DNA of 64,000 nucleotides from positions 372,001 to 436,000 of the forward strand of contig CAWIZY010000009.1 of the NCBI GenBank assembly GCA_963840725.1, read 5' to 3'. This document shows, piece by piece, positions 17,826 through 26,722 of the stretch. Origin of the DNA: CAVWDU01 sp963840725. Its GTDB lineage: Bacteria; Pseudomonadota; Gammaproteobacteria; Pseudomonadales; Halieaceae. Made by a program: the position numbers and the translations under genes. The notes beneath the pieces are model-generated. The model did not search any database and was not told the DNA's origin. It worked only from the letters and a program-made list of their open reading frames with translations. Each line of letters opens with the position of its first letter. Within the stretch, counting starts at the first letter, position 1.

Positions 17826-18614
17826 CTAGAAATCGAGAGGCCACTGCAGATGCCGCGGGAATATCGCATCGCGGTGCTCAAACAGTATCGGGTCCGCTTC
17901 GTAACCCTGTTCGGCCAACACCCGCGCTGTGACGCTCCAGAGTTCCCGCAGGAACGACGGCATGGGATTCACCGCCGGTGGCAGCGGCGCGAGCATTTGC
18001 GAAAAGCACGCCCAGTAAATGTCCAGCGCGGACAGTGTCCCGGCGAAAAAATAGGGCACATCATCACTGCTTCCCTCAGCACGCTGCGCGTGGAGGCGGG
18101 CGGCCAGTGCATCGAGCACCGCGATCATCCTTGCGGGAGCCTCCGGCACGTCGTCGTCGGTGTAGCGATAGTCCCGGAACATGGGGTTACCGGCCACCGC
18201 GTCGGCGCCCTGCGACCGCGCCATGCCATGGAACATCACAATGCGCGCATTCCAGGCGAAACCGCCTTCACCGGCGATCTCGTTGAGCAGGCCGAACATC
18301 TGCACCCGGTCTGCAATGGCAGCCGGCACCAGGGATGGTCCGCTTCCCAGCCGCTCGGCGAGGTTGACCATGTCAAGGGCGGTCACCCGCGGCGGCTCGT
18401 CGTTGAAAAGCGCCGTGGGTGCATTGCGGTAACCGGTCCAGGACACCAGCTCCTCATTGGCCTCGCCGCCGTGTTGCATCACCGCGATATAGTCGACGCC
18501 CCGCACCCTGAACAGGCCCTTGGCTGATTCGCTCCAGGGTGCCGGCACCCCGCCGGTCAGCGCCAGTCGCAGCCCCGTAGCCCGCTTCGCTTCCTCGATC
18601 GGCCGGTAATCCAT
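17826..18614 (-). CDS. Glutathione S-transferase-like protein
   Basis: A 262-residue cytosolic protein with an N-terminal thioredoxin-like half (SAKGLFRVRGVDYIAVMQ, then NAPTALFNDEPPRVTALDMVNLAERL) and an all-helical C-terminal half ending near RHLQWPLDF, as in glutathione S-transferases. The substrate is unknown. The catalytic residue is not obvious: the region after the first strand reads APWSESAKG, so a serine could serve. It starts eight bases after the nitroreductase stop on the minus strand, so the two form a transcription unit, perhaps for xenobiotic or electrophile detoxification. It is convergent with egtD. Confidence 0.72.
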   Translation of the reverse strand: MDYRPIEEAKRATGLRLALTGGVPAPWSESAKGLFRVRGVDYIAVMQHGGEANEELVSWTGYRNAPTALFNDEPPRVTALDMVNLAERLGSGPSLVPAAIADRVQMFGLLNEIAGEGGFAWNARIVMFHGMARSQGADAVAGNPMFRDYRYTDDDVPEAPARMIAVLDALAARLHAQRAEGSSDDVPYFFAGTLSALDIYWACFSQMLAPLPPAVNPMPSFLRELWSVTARVLAEQGYEADPILFEHRDAIFPRHLQWPLDF

Positions 18615-18621
18615 GGCGCCC

Positions 18622-19206
18622 TTACCAGCCGCCGGCGATGATCAGTTCGTCCAGCGCCTTGCGCGCTCGCGGCTGCCGGTCGCGTTCAGCGAGCTTGTCG
18701 CTGATGTTGTCCGGGCTGCCCGCGTAGCCGATCGCCAGGGCGGTAAAGGGATCGCGGGTTCCGTTGATGTCGAAGGTCTCGCGCGCCGCTTCCACTTCAA
18801 TGCCTATCATCTGGTGCACGCACAGGCCCCGGGCACTGGCTTCAACGGTCAGGAAGGCGGATGCGGCGCCGAGATCGTGGGCGGCGGCCTTATTGGGTTT
18901 GCCGTTGTGTTCGAAGGCGTTCTCGACGATGCCCAGCGCCAGCACCGGGGCGTTGGCGGCCCAGGGCTGGTTCCCGGTGACCAGCACACCGTGGATTTTT
19001 TCCCACAGTGGGCGATCGTGTGACTTGACGCCGACGATGTACCGCCAGGGTTGCGCGTTGTAGGACGACATCGCCCAGCGCGCCGCCTCGAACAGTGCGG
19101 CGAGGTCTTCGCCGGCGACGTCCTTGTCGGGGTCGAAGCCGTAGGGGCTGTGGCGCTGGACCAGCATGGCGCTGATCGGGTGGTCAACCGGTGCGTTTCT
19201 GTTCAT
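18622..19206 (-). CDS. Nitroreductase family protein
   Basis: FMN-dependent NAD(P)H oxidoreductase of the nitroreductase fold, 194 residues. It shows the start-of-fold RHSPYGFDPDKDV, FEAARWAMSSYNAQPWRYIVG (the FMN-binding region with SxxNxQPW), and a GxASAFLTVEASARGL helix followed by GYAGSPDN near the end. I start at ATG 19206 because AGGAG lies seven bases upstream; the frame is open further to 19410, but that part is not conserved in type. It probably reduces quinones, nitro compounds or similar. It forms an operon with the downstream GST-like gene. Confidence 0.87.
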   Translation of the reverse strand: MNRNAPVDHPISAMLVQRHSPYGFDPDKDVAGEDLAALFEAARWAMSSYNAQPWRYIVGVKSHDRPLWEKIHGVLVTGNQPWAANAPVLALGIVENAFEHNGKPNKAAAHDLGAASAFLTVEASARGLCVHQMIGIEVEAARETFDINGTRDPFTALAIGYAGSPDNISDKLAERDRQPRARKALDELIIAGGW

Positions 19207-19437
19207 CGCGGCACTCCTCATCGCGGCACTACGTGAAATCGGCTCGGTGTTCGCACCCACAACACAGACGCAGCGGGGCGATGGTCGGTGCGGACGCTGG
19301 GAAAAGCCCGACCCTTCCGGATCGTAACAAAGTGTAGCAGCGAGCCGCCCTCCGGAGTAGTCCGTTGCAACTTCCCGGCCGTACCAGGGTCGAACGTGTA
19401 CACAAATCACAGCCGATGAACCGATACGGAGTATTTG

Positions 19438-19959
19438 ATGAAGCGACGAACTCTGGTGGCCTGCATCGCCACCTTGCCGCTGGCGACACTGTTAGCGAAT
19501 CGATTCGCGATGGCCGATAAGTCCGCCGGTGCCAGCGCCGCAATCACCCCGCTCGACAAGCCCACGGATGAGTGGCGGCAGCGCCTGACACCGGAGCGCT
19601 ACCGCATTCTGTTCGAGGAGCATACCGAACGCCCGTTTACCAGCCCGCTGAACGACGAGAAGCGAGAGGGGACGTTTATCTGCGCCGCCTGTAACCTGCC
19701 GCTGTTTACCAGCGATGCGAAATTTGACAGTGGCACCGGATGGCCCAGCTTTACCGGGCCGATCGAGGGGCATATGGGGACCAAGAAAGACTTCAAGCTG
19801 GTGTGGCCCAGAACCGAATACCACTGCGCGCGCTGCGGTGGCCACCAGGGTCATGTTTTCAATGATGGACCCCCGCCACGCGGCGAACGCTGGTGTAACA
19901 ACGGGCTGGCACTGAATTTTGTCGCCGAAGGCGAGGCGTTGCCGGAACTGTTTGCCTGA
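19438..19959 (+). CDS. msrB: Peptide-methionine (R)-S-oxide reductase with signal sequence
   Basis: Reduces methionine-R-sulfoxide in proteins. Zinc-binding CxxC pairs are visible (ICAACNLPLF and YHCARCGGHQGHVFND), and the catalytic cysteine is in ERWCNNGLALNF. The N-terminus MKRRTLVACIATLPLATLLA is a signal sequence, so this copy acts in the periplasm or at the membrane. The twin arginine is suggestive of Tat export but the consensus is weak. ATG 19438 is preceded by GGAG with six bases of spacing, better than the TTG at 19435. It stands alone and is divergent from the nitroreductase operon, fitting an oxidative-stress theme. Confidence 0.94.
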   Translation: MKRRTLVACIATLPLATLLANRFAMADKSAGASAAITPLDKPTDEWRQRLTPERYRILFEEHTERPFTSPLNDEKREGTFICAACNLPLFTSDAKFDSGTGWPSFTGPIEGHMGTKKDFKLVWPRTEYHCARCGGHQGHVFNDGPPPRGERWCNNGLALNFVAEGEALPELFA

Positions 19960-20058
19960 ATCGCGTCTGACTATGACGGCAGATCGAGTCCGGCGGGGGT
20001 TGGTGATCACCGCACCGCCAACTTGTCATTCGGGCACTCTACGCGCCCGCCACGTCGC

Positions 20059-20086
20059 AAAAAAAAAGGCCACCGCGAAGGTGGCC
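20059..20086 (-). terminator. Rho-independent terminator for the 98-residue minus-strand gene
   Basis: On the minus strand GGCCACC-TTCGC-GGTGGCC forms a perfect seven-base-pair stem with a five-base loop, immediately followed by nine T residues. It lies 28 bases beyond the stop codon at 20114, supporting that small gene as a real transcription unit. Confidence 0.9.
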
Positions 20087-20113
20087 CAAAGGTCTCTGCC
20101 CCGAGAATAGGTG

Positions 20114-20410
20114 TCAGGCGGCGCGCTGGTCCTCCAGGGACTCAGAGGCGATGAAGCGGGTAAGGGCCACGGTAAACTCCGGGCTCTCGATCGCGACCCG
20201 GGATAGCAGCTGCGCGTGCCCGTGCTCGAACATGATCCGGAAAAATCCATCCTGTAGCTGTTCGCTGGTAGCGCCGGGGAGGGCGGTACCGGCCAGGTCG
20301 CCTGCCAGGCGTGCCAGTTGGCTTGCCGAGCCTGCGGAAAGGCCCAGATGATGGTGCAGCTGGTCTTCCAGCGCAGCGCGTCGCAGGGTGTGTTTCAGGC
20401 GGTTGACCAT
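20114..20410 (-). CDS. Small conserved-looking protein of unknown function
   Basis: A 98-residue protein that I do not recognise. It is predicted helical, opens MVNRLKHTLRRAALEDQLHH, and has no signal peptide or membrane segment. Support for a real gene is its own strong terminator at 20059-20086 and a plausible AAGG ten bases before the ATG. It is monocistronic and divergent from the large amidohydrolase gene. No function can be assigned. Confidence 0.65.
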   Translation of the reverse strand: MVNRLKHTLRRAALEDQLHHHLGLSAGSASQLARLAGDLAGTALPGATSEQLQDGFFRIMFEHGHAQLLSRVAIESPEFTVALTRFIASESLEDQRAA

Positions 20411-20620
20411 GAGTCTGTTACCTTTCGCGTTCGTGTTTCGATGGTGTCAGTATGCGTGGCGCGCGCCACGGCGGACATGGCCGGTGGCGACAGTGCACAG
20501 GCCGGGTGCGCCATCTGCTTTCGCACCGGCGAGCCCATGGGCTGCAGGCGTGCACCGGTAAGCCCCGGTGCGCTAAAATGCGACGTCGCGAAGTCAATGA
20601 AAGTCAATGAGAGGATCGTT

Positions 20621-22489
20621 ATGTCCGGTAGATGGCAAACGCTGATCAGCGGAGCACTGGTGTTCGATGGCAGCGGCGGTCCGCCCCGGCAATACGATGT
20701 GGCGCTCGCCGATGGCAGGGTGGCGGCGATCGGCCAGGATCTTCCCCGGGAGCACGCGGCAGAGGTGATCGAGGCCGATGGGCAGTGGCTGATGCCGGGG
20801 CTGCTCGATATTCATACTCACCTGGACCTGGAGGTCGATCTCGACCCGCGCCTCCCCGAAGTCGTCCGCCATGGCACCACGACCGTACTCTTTGGCAACT
20901 GCAGTCTCGGTACCTGCTTCGGCAAGCAGCAGGTCGGCGACGAAGACCCGATCGTCGATTGTTTCACGCGCGTCGAGAATGTGCCCAAGTCCGTTTTGCG
21001 CAAGTGCGTGGACGTGATCGACTGGGAGGACTCGGCTGCCTACCTCGAGCACCTGGACCAGTTGCCGCTGGGCCCGAACGTCGCGGCATTCGTCCCCCAC
21101 TCCATGCTGCGGGTGGAAGTGATGGGACTGCAGGACAGCGTCAGCAGGGACCCGACCGAGGCGGAACTCGAGGCCATGACCTCGCTGCTGGAGGCGGCAA
21201 TGGACCAGGGCTACCTCGGGCTGAGTACCGACGGGCTGCCTTTTCACTACCTCGCCAACGACCCGAATACCGATAAGCGTATTCCCACGCAGAATGCCAG
21301 CTTCGGAGAATTGAAGCGGCTGCTGCGGGTGGTTCGCGAGCGCGACCGGGTCTGGCAGACGACCCCGATTATCGAGAACAAGGCGGCGGGGTTGTTTTAC
21401 TTCACGCTCACCAGCGGCCGGCTGTTCGGCAAGACGCTGAAGACATCAGCCCTTGCGGCAGTGGAACAGACACAGGCGCCACGGGCGATCCGCCCGCTGC
21501 TGGGCCTGGCGAAATTGATGAACTCGCGTTTTTTCCAGGGCAACATTCATTTCCAGGCGCTGGGAACGAACTTCCGAATATGGTCCGACGGTATCGTCAG
21601 TCCGCTGTATGAGGAGCTTGACTCCACAGCGGAGCTGATTGCGAAGGAATACGATGACGTCGAGGGCCGCCGGGCGTTGCTGAACGACCCGCGCTGGGTG
21701 GCCGATTTCCGGCGCGACTGGCACCACGGGCGGTCCGGCAGCGACCTCGCGAGTTGGAAGACGCGGCTCGGGCTGCCAGACCACCTCGCTACCCGCGATC
21801 TGCACCTGCTGAATTTCGACGGCGCACCGGTGACCGAGTGGGACGGCGAGACCCTGCAGCAGGTCTTCGATCGGGTCGTCAGCTACCAGCGCGGTGACAC
21901 GGCACAGGCGCGGTCAGACGCCGAGCGGGAGGCCTTCGATCTGTTCCCGAAACCGCTTGGTGACGACGCCGATTTCATGCTGCACATGCTGCGTACCTAC
22001 GATAAGGGTTTCAGGTTCTGGGCGGAGGTGGGCAATCCCGGCAACCGGGCGACCCTGGATCTATTGCTTCACGAACATACCCTGCCGGGATTCAATGACT
22101 CGGGCGCACACATCACCAATATGGCATTTTTCGACGCCAATCTCATGGCGTTGAAACTGGCCCTGGGGCGCGGACTGGACACGGTCAGTACCATGGTGAG
22201 GCGCCTTACCCGAGAGCCGGCGGCGTTCTTCGGGCTGGACGTGGGTACGATCGAGATCGGCGCCCAGGCCGATATCACCATGATCGACCCGGAGGCACTC
22301 CGGGGCTGGAACTGTGACGATACCCGCAAGCTCGAATACCGGGAGCTGTTCCAGCACCGGCAGATGGTGAATCGACCAGAGGGCATCGTCAGCCGGGTGT
22401 TCATCCGCGGGGAGCGTGTCTGGGAGGGGGGCGAATTTACCGACGTTCTCGGCAGCCGGCCGCTCGGGCGAACGCTGCGGGCCGCCTGA
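20621..22489 (+). CDS. N-acyl-D-amino-acid deacylase-type amidohydrolase
   Basis: Metal-dependent amidohydrolase of the D-aminoacylase branch, 622 residues from ATG 20621 (GAGAGG six bases upstream; the frame further upstream is not conserved in type). It begins with the short beta-sandwich strand ISGALVFDGSGGPPRQYDVALADGRV. The metal motif is GLLDIHTHLDLEVD, and FNDSGAHITNMAFFD and TREPAAFFGLDVGTIEIGAQADITM are the closing family motifs. It is longer than classical D-aminoacylase (about 480-500). Hydrolysis of N-acyl-D-amino acids or a cyclic amide is likely; the exact substrate is open. It is convergent with the sirtuin operon. Confidence 0.84.
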   Translation: MSGRWQTLISGALVFDGSGGPPRQYDVALADGRVAAIGQDLPREHAAEVIEADGQWLMPGLLDIHTHLDLEVDLDPRLPEVVRHGTTTVLFGNCSLGTCFGKQQVGDEDPIVDCFTRVENVPKSVLRKCVDVIDWEDSAAYLEHLDQLPLGPNVAAFVPHSMLRVEVMGLQDSVSRDPTEAELEAMTSLLEAAMDQGYLGLSTDGLPFHYLANDPNTDKRIPTQNASFGELKRLLRVVRERDRVWQTTPIIENKAAGLFYFTLTSGRLFGKTLKTSALAAVEQTQAPRAIRPLLGLAKLMNSRFFQGNIHFQALGTNFRIWSDGIVSPLYEELDSTAELIAKEYDDVEGRRALLNDPRWVADFRRDWHHGRSGSDLASWKTRLGLPDHLATRDLHLLNFDGAPVTEWDGETLQQVFDRVVSYQRGDTAQARSDAEREAFDLFPKPLGDDADFMLHMLRTYDKGFRFWAEVGNPGNRATLDLLLHEHTLPGFNDSGAHITNMAFFDANLMALKLALGRGLDTVSTMVRRLTREPAAFFGLDVGTIEIGAQADITMIDPEALRGWNCDDTRKLEYRELFQHRQMVNRPEGIVSRVFIRGERVWEGGEFTDVLGSRPLGRTLRAA

Positions 22490-22491
22490 GT

Positions 22492-22525
22492 CCGGCAAAC
22501 TGCCGGTCGCCGGGCCGCAACCCGG
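22492..22525. terminator. Two back-to-back hairpins in a convergent gap
   Basis: CCGGCA-AAC-TGCCGG (22492-22506) and CCGGG-CCGCAA-CCCGG (22510-22525) fill the 37-base gap between the convergent amidohydrolase and sirtuin genes. Neither has a T-run. Position suggests a bidirectional transcription barrier, but this is weak evidence. Confidence 0.35.
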
Positions 22526-22526
22526 T

Positions 22527-23249
22527 TCAACCGCCCAGCAATGCGTCGACGAGTCGGGGCACAGCCTCGCTGGCAAGCCCCTGGATGCGGTGGTCGAACT
22601 GGCTGCTGACCTCGCTGTCGTCCCGGTTTATCTCTAGGGTAACAGCGCCGTTGTACGCGGCCTCGCGCACAAATCCCGCCGCGGGGTATACGGCGCCCGA
22701 GGTCCCGATTGCGACGAACAGGTCGGTGCCGGCGAGCCAGTCCCCGATCTGCTCCATGTGCATCGGGATTTCCCCGAACCAGACGATGTCGGGGCGCAGC
22801 GCATTGCCGTTGCTACCGCAGGCGGGGCAGGGCGTATCGCCCGCAAATGCATCCGCCCCGCGCCGCGTGTCGCCGCAGCGCACACAACGCTGGCTCAGCA
22901 ATTCCCCGTGCATGTGGCATACCTGTGTACTGCCGCCGCGTTCGTGCAGGTCATCGACGTTCTGTGTCACCAGTAGCACCTCACCCGGGTAGTTCTGCTG
23001 CAGTCGTGCGATCGCCTTGTGCGCCGGGTTGGGCGACACGTCGGACAACTGGCCGCGGCGGGCGTTATAGAAACGGTAGACCAGGTCCGGGTCGCGGGCG
23101 AAGGCCTCCGGCGTGGCGATTTCCATGGGGTCGTGTTTTTCCCACAAGCCGCCGGCGTCGCGGAACGTATTGAGCCCCGACTCTGCCGAGATACCGGCGC
23201 CGGTGAGTATCACGATCTGGTCGAAGTTGCGCTGTCCGAGTGATTCCAT
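22527..23249 (-). CDS. cobB: NAD-dependent protein deacylase, sirtuin (CobB-type)
   Basis: Removes acetyl or succinyl groups from lysines using NAD. The 240-residue protein has the NAD-binding GAGISAESGLNTFRDAGGLW, TQNVDDLHERGG, the catalytic histidine in HMHGEL, and a zinc ribbon with two CxxC pairs (QRCVRCGD and TPCPACGS). FYNARR carries the Tyr and Arg that mark the class III, SIRT5/CobB-like desuccinylase pocket. I start at ATG 23249; the frame is open to 23297. It is the last gene of an HDAC-lipoprotein-sirtuin run on the minus strand. Confidence 0.94.
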   Translation of the reverse strand: MESLGQRNFDQIVILTGAGISAESGLNTFRDAGGLWEKHDPMEIATPEAFARDPDLVYRFYNARRGQLSDVSPNPAHKAIARLQQNYPGEVLLVTQNVDDLHERGGSTQVCHMHGELLSQRCVRCGDTRRGADAFAGDTPCPACGSNGNALRPDIVWFGEIPMHMEQIGDWLAGTDLFVAIGTSGAVYPAAGFVREAAYNGAVTLEINRDDSEVSSQFDHRIQGLASEAVPRLVDALLGG

Positions 23250-23321
23250 GTCAGTGTGTCCCCTGGTCGCTCCCGCCGGGCCTGCGTCGGGCTGCATGGG
23301 CCGTATAAACGCGGGATTTGT

Positions 23322-23594
23322 TCAGTCCCGCACATCGACCCTGTCGTATTCTCCGAACACCGCCCCGGGGGCCCGCGCCGCGGCGCTCTCCCGGGCCTCG
23401 CGTTCATCGATCTCACGCTGCCGCCATTGCCGCCCCGTCCTGCAGGTCTTTTCCCCGATCCTGGAACCTGTTTTGGTCGTAGTGCGGCAGCTTTCCTGGT
23501 CCGCCCAGTTGTCGGCATCGGTCACCTGGTCGTCCAGTGGTGCGCAGGCCGCGAGCAGGCCGGCGAGAACCAGCGATGTGCAGGTCAGGCGCAT
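23322..23594 (-). CDS. Small predicted lipoprotein of unknown function
   Basis: A 90-residue protein from ATG 23594 with a clear lipoprotein signal: MRLTCTSLVLAGLLAAC, where LAAC is the lipobox and the cysteine is the lipidated residue. The mature part is short, charged and contains TKTGSRIGEKTCRTGRQW, a pattern seen in small uncharacterised secreted proteins. Its ATG lies two bases after the HDAC stop codon, so translation is probably coupled. Function unknown. Confidence 0.68.
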   Translation of the reverse strand: MRLTCTSLVLAGLLAACAPLDDQVTDADNWADQESCRTTTKTGSRIGEKTCRTGRQWRQREIDEREARESAAARAPGAVFGEYDRVDVRD

Positions 23595-23596
23595 GG

Positions 23597-24706
23597 TCAG
23601 CGATCCAGCGCGCTCACCATGTCGTCGACCCATTGCTTCTGGAACGCCAGTGCGCGCTCGCAGGGTTGCTGCAGGCCGAAAAACTCGACCTCAGGGTCCT
23701 CCACCACCGGGTCTGTGCCGTTCAGCGTTTCCACGATAGCCTGGCCGCAGAACGGTACGTACGCTTCGGAATAACCGCCCTCGTGCACCATGGCCAGCCT
23801 GCCCGCGCACAGCCGGTCCGCCGAATCCATCATCATCCCGGTCATGGCCCGGTAGCTGTCGCTGTGCAGCAACTGGCGTGCCAGTGGATCAGTGGCGTTG
23901 GCGTCCAGGCCACTCGCGACGACGATCATATCGGGCTGATAGCGCTCCAGCGCGGGTACGACGAGTTTTTCCATCGTGTACAGGTAGCACTCGTGACCGC
24001 TACCCGCCGGTAGCGGGATATTGAGGTTGCAGCCCTCGCCGGCGCCGGTTCCCCGCTCGTCGAAGCCGCTGTATCCCGGGGGAAAACACCGGTCCTGGTG
24101 AATCGAGAGGGTAAGCACGTCGTCCCTGTCGTAAAAAATTGCCTGGGTGCCGTTGCCGTGGTGTACGTCCCAGTCGACGACCGCCACCCGGGCAGCGCCG
24201 TGTCTGGCCTTGATGGCCTCGATGGCGATGGGGATGTTCGCCAGCAGGCAGAAGCCCATGGACTCCGCGGCGAGGCAGTGGTGGCCCGCCGGGCGGCACA
24301 ATGCGTAGGCGTTATCCGCTTCACCGGAGAAAACAGCATCAAGGGCGGCGATAGCCAGCCCGGCGGACAGGGTGGCAATCTCGAATCCTCCCCTGGAAAA
24401 CGGTGCAAACACGCCCAGCTCGCCGCCGTTCTCATCGCTGAGCGCCTTGAAGCGGTCAATGTACCCCGCGGGATGGACGCGCAGGAGGTCATCGCGCTGC
24501 GCCGGTGGAGCCGAAGTTATCGAGACGGTCTGGTCCAGGCCGGAGGCGCGGATGAGGTTGAGGATGCGCCGCTTCGACCCGGGGGTATCGGCGCCGTAGC
24601 TGCCCGCGGGAGGTTCCACCCACTCCCCGAGCGGCAGGAACAGCGCCTGCACGCCGGTGCTATGCCAGAAGGTACGTTCATCGGTATAGAAATGTGTTCT
24701 GTTCAT
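23597..24706 (-). CDS. Histone deacetylase family protein (class II HDAC/acetylpolyamine amidohydrolase-like)
   Basis: Zinc-dependent deacetylase of the arginase-deacetylase fold, 369 residues. Active-site sequences are RPAGHHCLAAESMGFCLLAN (tandem histidines), VVDWDVHHGNGTQ (zinc ligands Asp and His), ASGLDANATDPLA (second Asp ligand) and MVHEGGYS (transition-state tyrosine). Bacterial members act on acetylated polyamines, acetoin-related targets or unknown acyl substrates; the true substrate here is open. It is the first gene of a minus-strand unit followed by a lipoprotein and a sirtuin, so two mechanistically different deacylases are co-expressed. Confidence 0.92.
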   Translation of the reverse strand: MNRTHFYTDERTFWHSTGVQALFLPLGEWVEPPAGSYGADTPGSKRRILNLIRASGLDQTVSITSAPPAQRDDLLRVHPAGYIDRFKALSDENGGELGVFAPFSRGGFEIATLSAGLAIAALDAVFSGEADNAYALCRPAGHHCLAAESMGFCLLANIPIAIEAIKARHGAARVAVVDWDVHHGNGTQAIFYDRDDVLTLSIHQDRCFPPGYSGFDERGTGAGEGCNLNIPLPAGSGHECYLYTMEKLVVPALERYQPDMIVVASGLDANATDPLARQLLHSDSYRAMTGMMMDSADRLCAGRLAMVHEGGYSEAYVPFCGQAIVETLNGTDPVVEDPEVEFFGLQQPCERALAFQKQWVDDMVSALDR

Positions 24707-24819
24707 GATTCTGGTTTCCCCACTCGCCTCGCTGCGGGCCCCTGTTCGACACGCAGCCCTCTGTCGGTTATCTTCCCCGGCAAAGTATAGCCCAGGGTGC
24801 GTTGGCGAAAGGAAGTCGG

Positions 24820-25863
24820 TTATCGCGTGCGGGGCTGCGCATCAAAGTATCCCGGCAGGGTAGAGCCGCAGGCGGCACAGCTGCCCTGCCGGTTGAGACC
24901 CCACCGGCCGAGCCGGTACCAGTCACGCTCGATAAGCAACTCTCCGCACGCGTGGCACCAGGTGCTGGCGCCGGCCGGGTCGTGCACGTTACCCGTATAG
25001 GCGTACCTGACGCCATTGGCCTGCGCGATAGCGCGAGCCCTGCCCAGCGTTTCCGTCGGGGTGCGGCCGACGTCACGCATTTTCCAGTCCGGGTGGAATG
25101 CGGTGAAGTGCATGGGCACGTCCGGTCCCAGCCGCTCTACAACCCACTGTGTCATTTCATTCAGTTCAGTCTCGGAATCGTTCTCCCCGGGAATGAGCAA
25201 CGTGGTCAGTTCCAGCCAGCAGTCTGTTTCGTGCCGGATGTATTCCAGCGTCTCCAGTACCGGCGCCAGCCGCCCACCGCAGATCTTGTAATAAAAACGG
25301 TCGGTGAACGCCTTCAGGTCGACGTTGGCCGCATCCATGGCCTGAAAAAACTCGATCCTTGGCTCGGGATCGATGTAGCCGGCAGTGACCGCCACTGTCC
25401 TGATATCACGGGCACGGCAAGCGGCGGCGATGTCCACTGCGTATTCAAGGAAGATGACCGGGTCATTGTAGGTGAAGGCCACGCTGCGACATCCCAGTTC
25501 CCCGGCTGTAACGGCTAACTGCTCGGGGCTGGCATTGTCCGACAGCGTGTCCATCTCCCGTGATTTGCTCATATCCCAGTTCTGGCAGAACTTGCAGGCC
25601 AGGTTGCACCCGGCGGTGCCGAATGACAGGACGCTGCTGCCGGGGTAAAAATGGTTCAGCGGCTTTTTTTCGATAGGATCCACACAGAAGCCGCTGGAAC
25701 GGCCGTAACTGACCAGCTTTACCTCCCCGTCCAGGCGCTGGCGGACATAGCAGAGGCCCCGCTGTCCCTCCTGCAAACGACAGTGACGCGGGCACAGGTC
25801 GCACTGCAGCTGGCCATCGGCCAGCTCGTGCCAGTAGCGGGTTGAAACTATTGTGTTGTCCAT
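24820..25863 (-). CDS. amrS: AmmeMemoRadiSam system radical SAM enzyme
   Basis: A 347-residue radical SAM protein of the AmmeMemoRadiSam set. The SAM-cluster motif is CNLACKFCQNWDMS (CxxxCxxC). N-terminal LQCDLCPRHCRLQEGQRGLC and C-terminal TWCHACGELL...GSCAACGSTLPG add further cysteines. The start MDNTIVSTRYWHEL is the first in-frame ATG next to the intergenic region. Its chemical product is not established for this family. It is divergent from amrB-amrA across a 76-base gap that contains a palindrome. Confidence 0.93.
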   Translation of the reverse strand: MDNTIVSTRYWHELADGQLQCDLCPRHCRLQEGQRGLCYVRQRLDGEVKLVSYGRSSGFCVDPIEKKPLNHFYPGSSVLSFGTAGCNLACKFCQNWDMSKSREMDTLSDNASPEQLAVTAGELGCRSVAFTYNDPVIFLEYAVDIAAACRARDIRTVAVTAGYIDPEPRIEFFQAMDAANVDLKAFTDRFYYKICGGRLAPVLETLEYIRHETDCWLELTTLLIPGENDSETELNEMTQWVVERLGPDVPMHFTAFHPDWKMRDVGRTPTETLGRARAIAQANGVRYAYTGNVHDPAGASTWCHACGELLIERDWYRLGRWGLNRQGSCAACGSTLPGYFDAQPRTR

Positions 25864-25882
25864 ACCTTGTTATTGCGGTCAA

Positions 25883-25909
25883 AACACCCATATTTCAAGT
25901 ATGGGTATT
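25883..25909. promoter_or_regulatory. Palindrome in the amrS/amrB divergent promoter region
   Basis: AACACCCATA, seven bases, TATGGGTATT: ten-base arms with a single mismatch, the inner seven (ACCCATA/TATGGGT) perfect. It lies centrally in the only gap between the divergent amrS and amrB genes, which suggests an operator for a shared regulator. A hairpin in the amrB leader is the alternative. Confidence 0.5.
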
Positions 25910-25939
25910 TCGCTGATAACCGGGAGGCCGGCAAGTTAG

Positions 25940-26722
25940 ATGACTATTCGCGAAGCCGCGGTGGCAGGCCTGTTTTACGACGCGGACGCTCGCCGGCTGA
26001 GCAGGCACATCAATAACCTGATGGGCGCGATCACTGTGATACCGCGCGCAAGACCGAAGGCCCTTATCGTACCGCACGCGGGCTACGCCTATTCGGGGCA
26101 TACCGCTGCCGAAGCCTACCAATGCCTGCGGCCGCTTAGGGATCTCATAACGCGGGTCGTGGTGCTCGGGCCTGCGCACCGGGTTTACCTGCAGGGTATG
26201 GCTGTACCGTCCGTGGATGCCTTTGGCACCCCGCTTGGGGAGGTGCCGCTAGACCGGTCTTCCATTGCGTCTATCAGCGATTTGCCCGGTGTCTGTGTGT
26301 CGGATGAGGCGCACCGGGAAGAGCACAGTCTGGAGGTCCAGTTACCGTTTCTGCAAACCGTTCTCGCCCGTTTTTCGCTGGTTCCGATCGTGGTTGGCGA
26401 CTGCGCGCCGGACCGGGTAGCCGCCGTCGTCGACAGCCTGTGGGGGGGAGAGGAGACCCTGATAGTGATCAGCAGCGACCTCTCACATTTCCACGGTTAC
26501 GAGGAGGCCGGCATTCTGGACGCGCGGACCTGTGACCGGGTGGTGGCCAGGGACAGCGGACTGACCGGCGAGGACGCCTGCGGCGCCCGCGCGATCAATG
26601 GCTTCATGCGCAGCCGGCACAGCCGCCAGTTGGCGGTGGAGTTACTCGACCTGTGCAATTCCGGCGATACCGCGGGCGAAAAATCCCGGGTGGTGGGCTA
26701 TGGCGCTTTTGTGCTGCATTGA
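25940..26722 (+). CDS. amrB: AmmeMemoRadiSam system protein B (Memo-like)
   Basis: Homologue of human MEMO1, a dioxygenase-fold protein, 260 residues. It shows REAAVAGLFYDADARRL, VPHAGYAYSGHTAAEAY (first metal-site histidine), VVLGPAHRVYL (second histidine), ISSDLSHFHGYEEA and LDLCNSGDTAGEKSRVVGYGAF, whose cysteine corresponds to the third metal ligand in the family. GGAGG is about 12 bases upstream of ATG. The 3' end overlaps amrA by 23 bases, so the two are translated together. The biological role in bacteria is not established. Confidence 0.93.
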   Translation: MTIREAAVAGLFYDADARRLSRHINNLMGAITVIPRARPKALIVPHAGYAYSGHTAAEAYQCLRPLRDLITRVVVLGPAHRVYLQGMAVPSVDAFGTPLGEVPLDRSSIASISDLPGVCVSDEAHREEHSLEVQLPFLQTVLARFSLVPIVVGDCAPDRVAAVVDSLWGGEETLIVISSDLSHFHGYEEAGILDARTCDRVVARDSGLTGEDACGARAINGFMRSRHSRQLAVELLDLCNSGDTAGEKSRVVGYGAFVLH

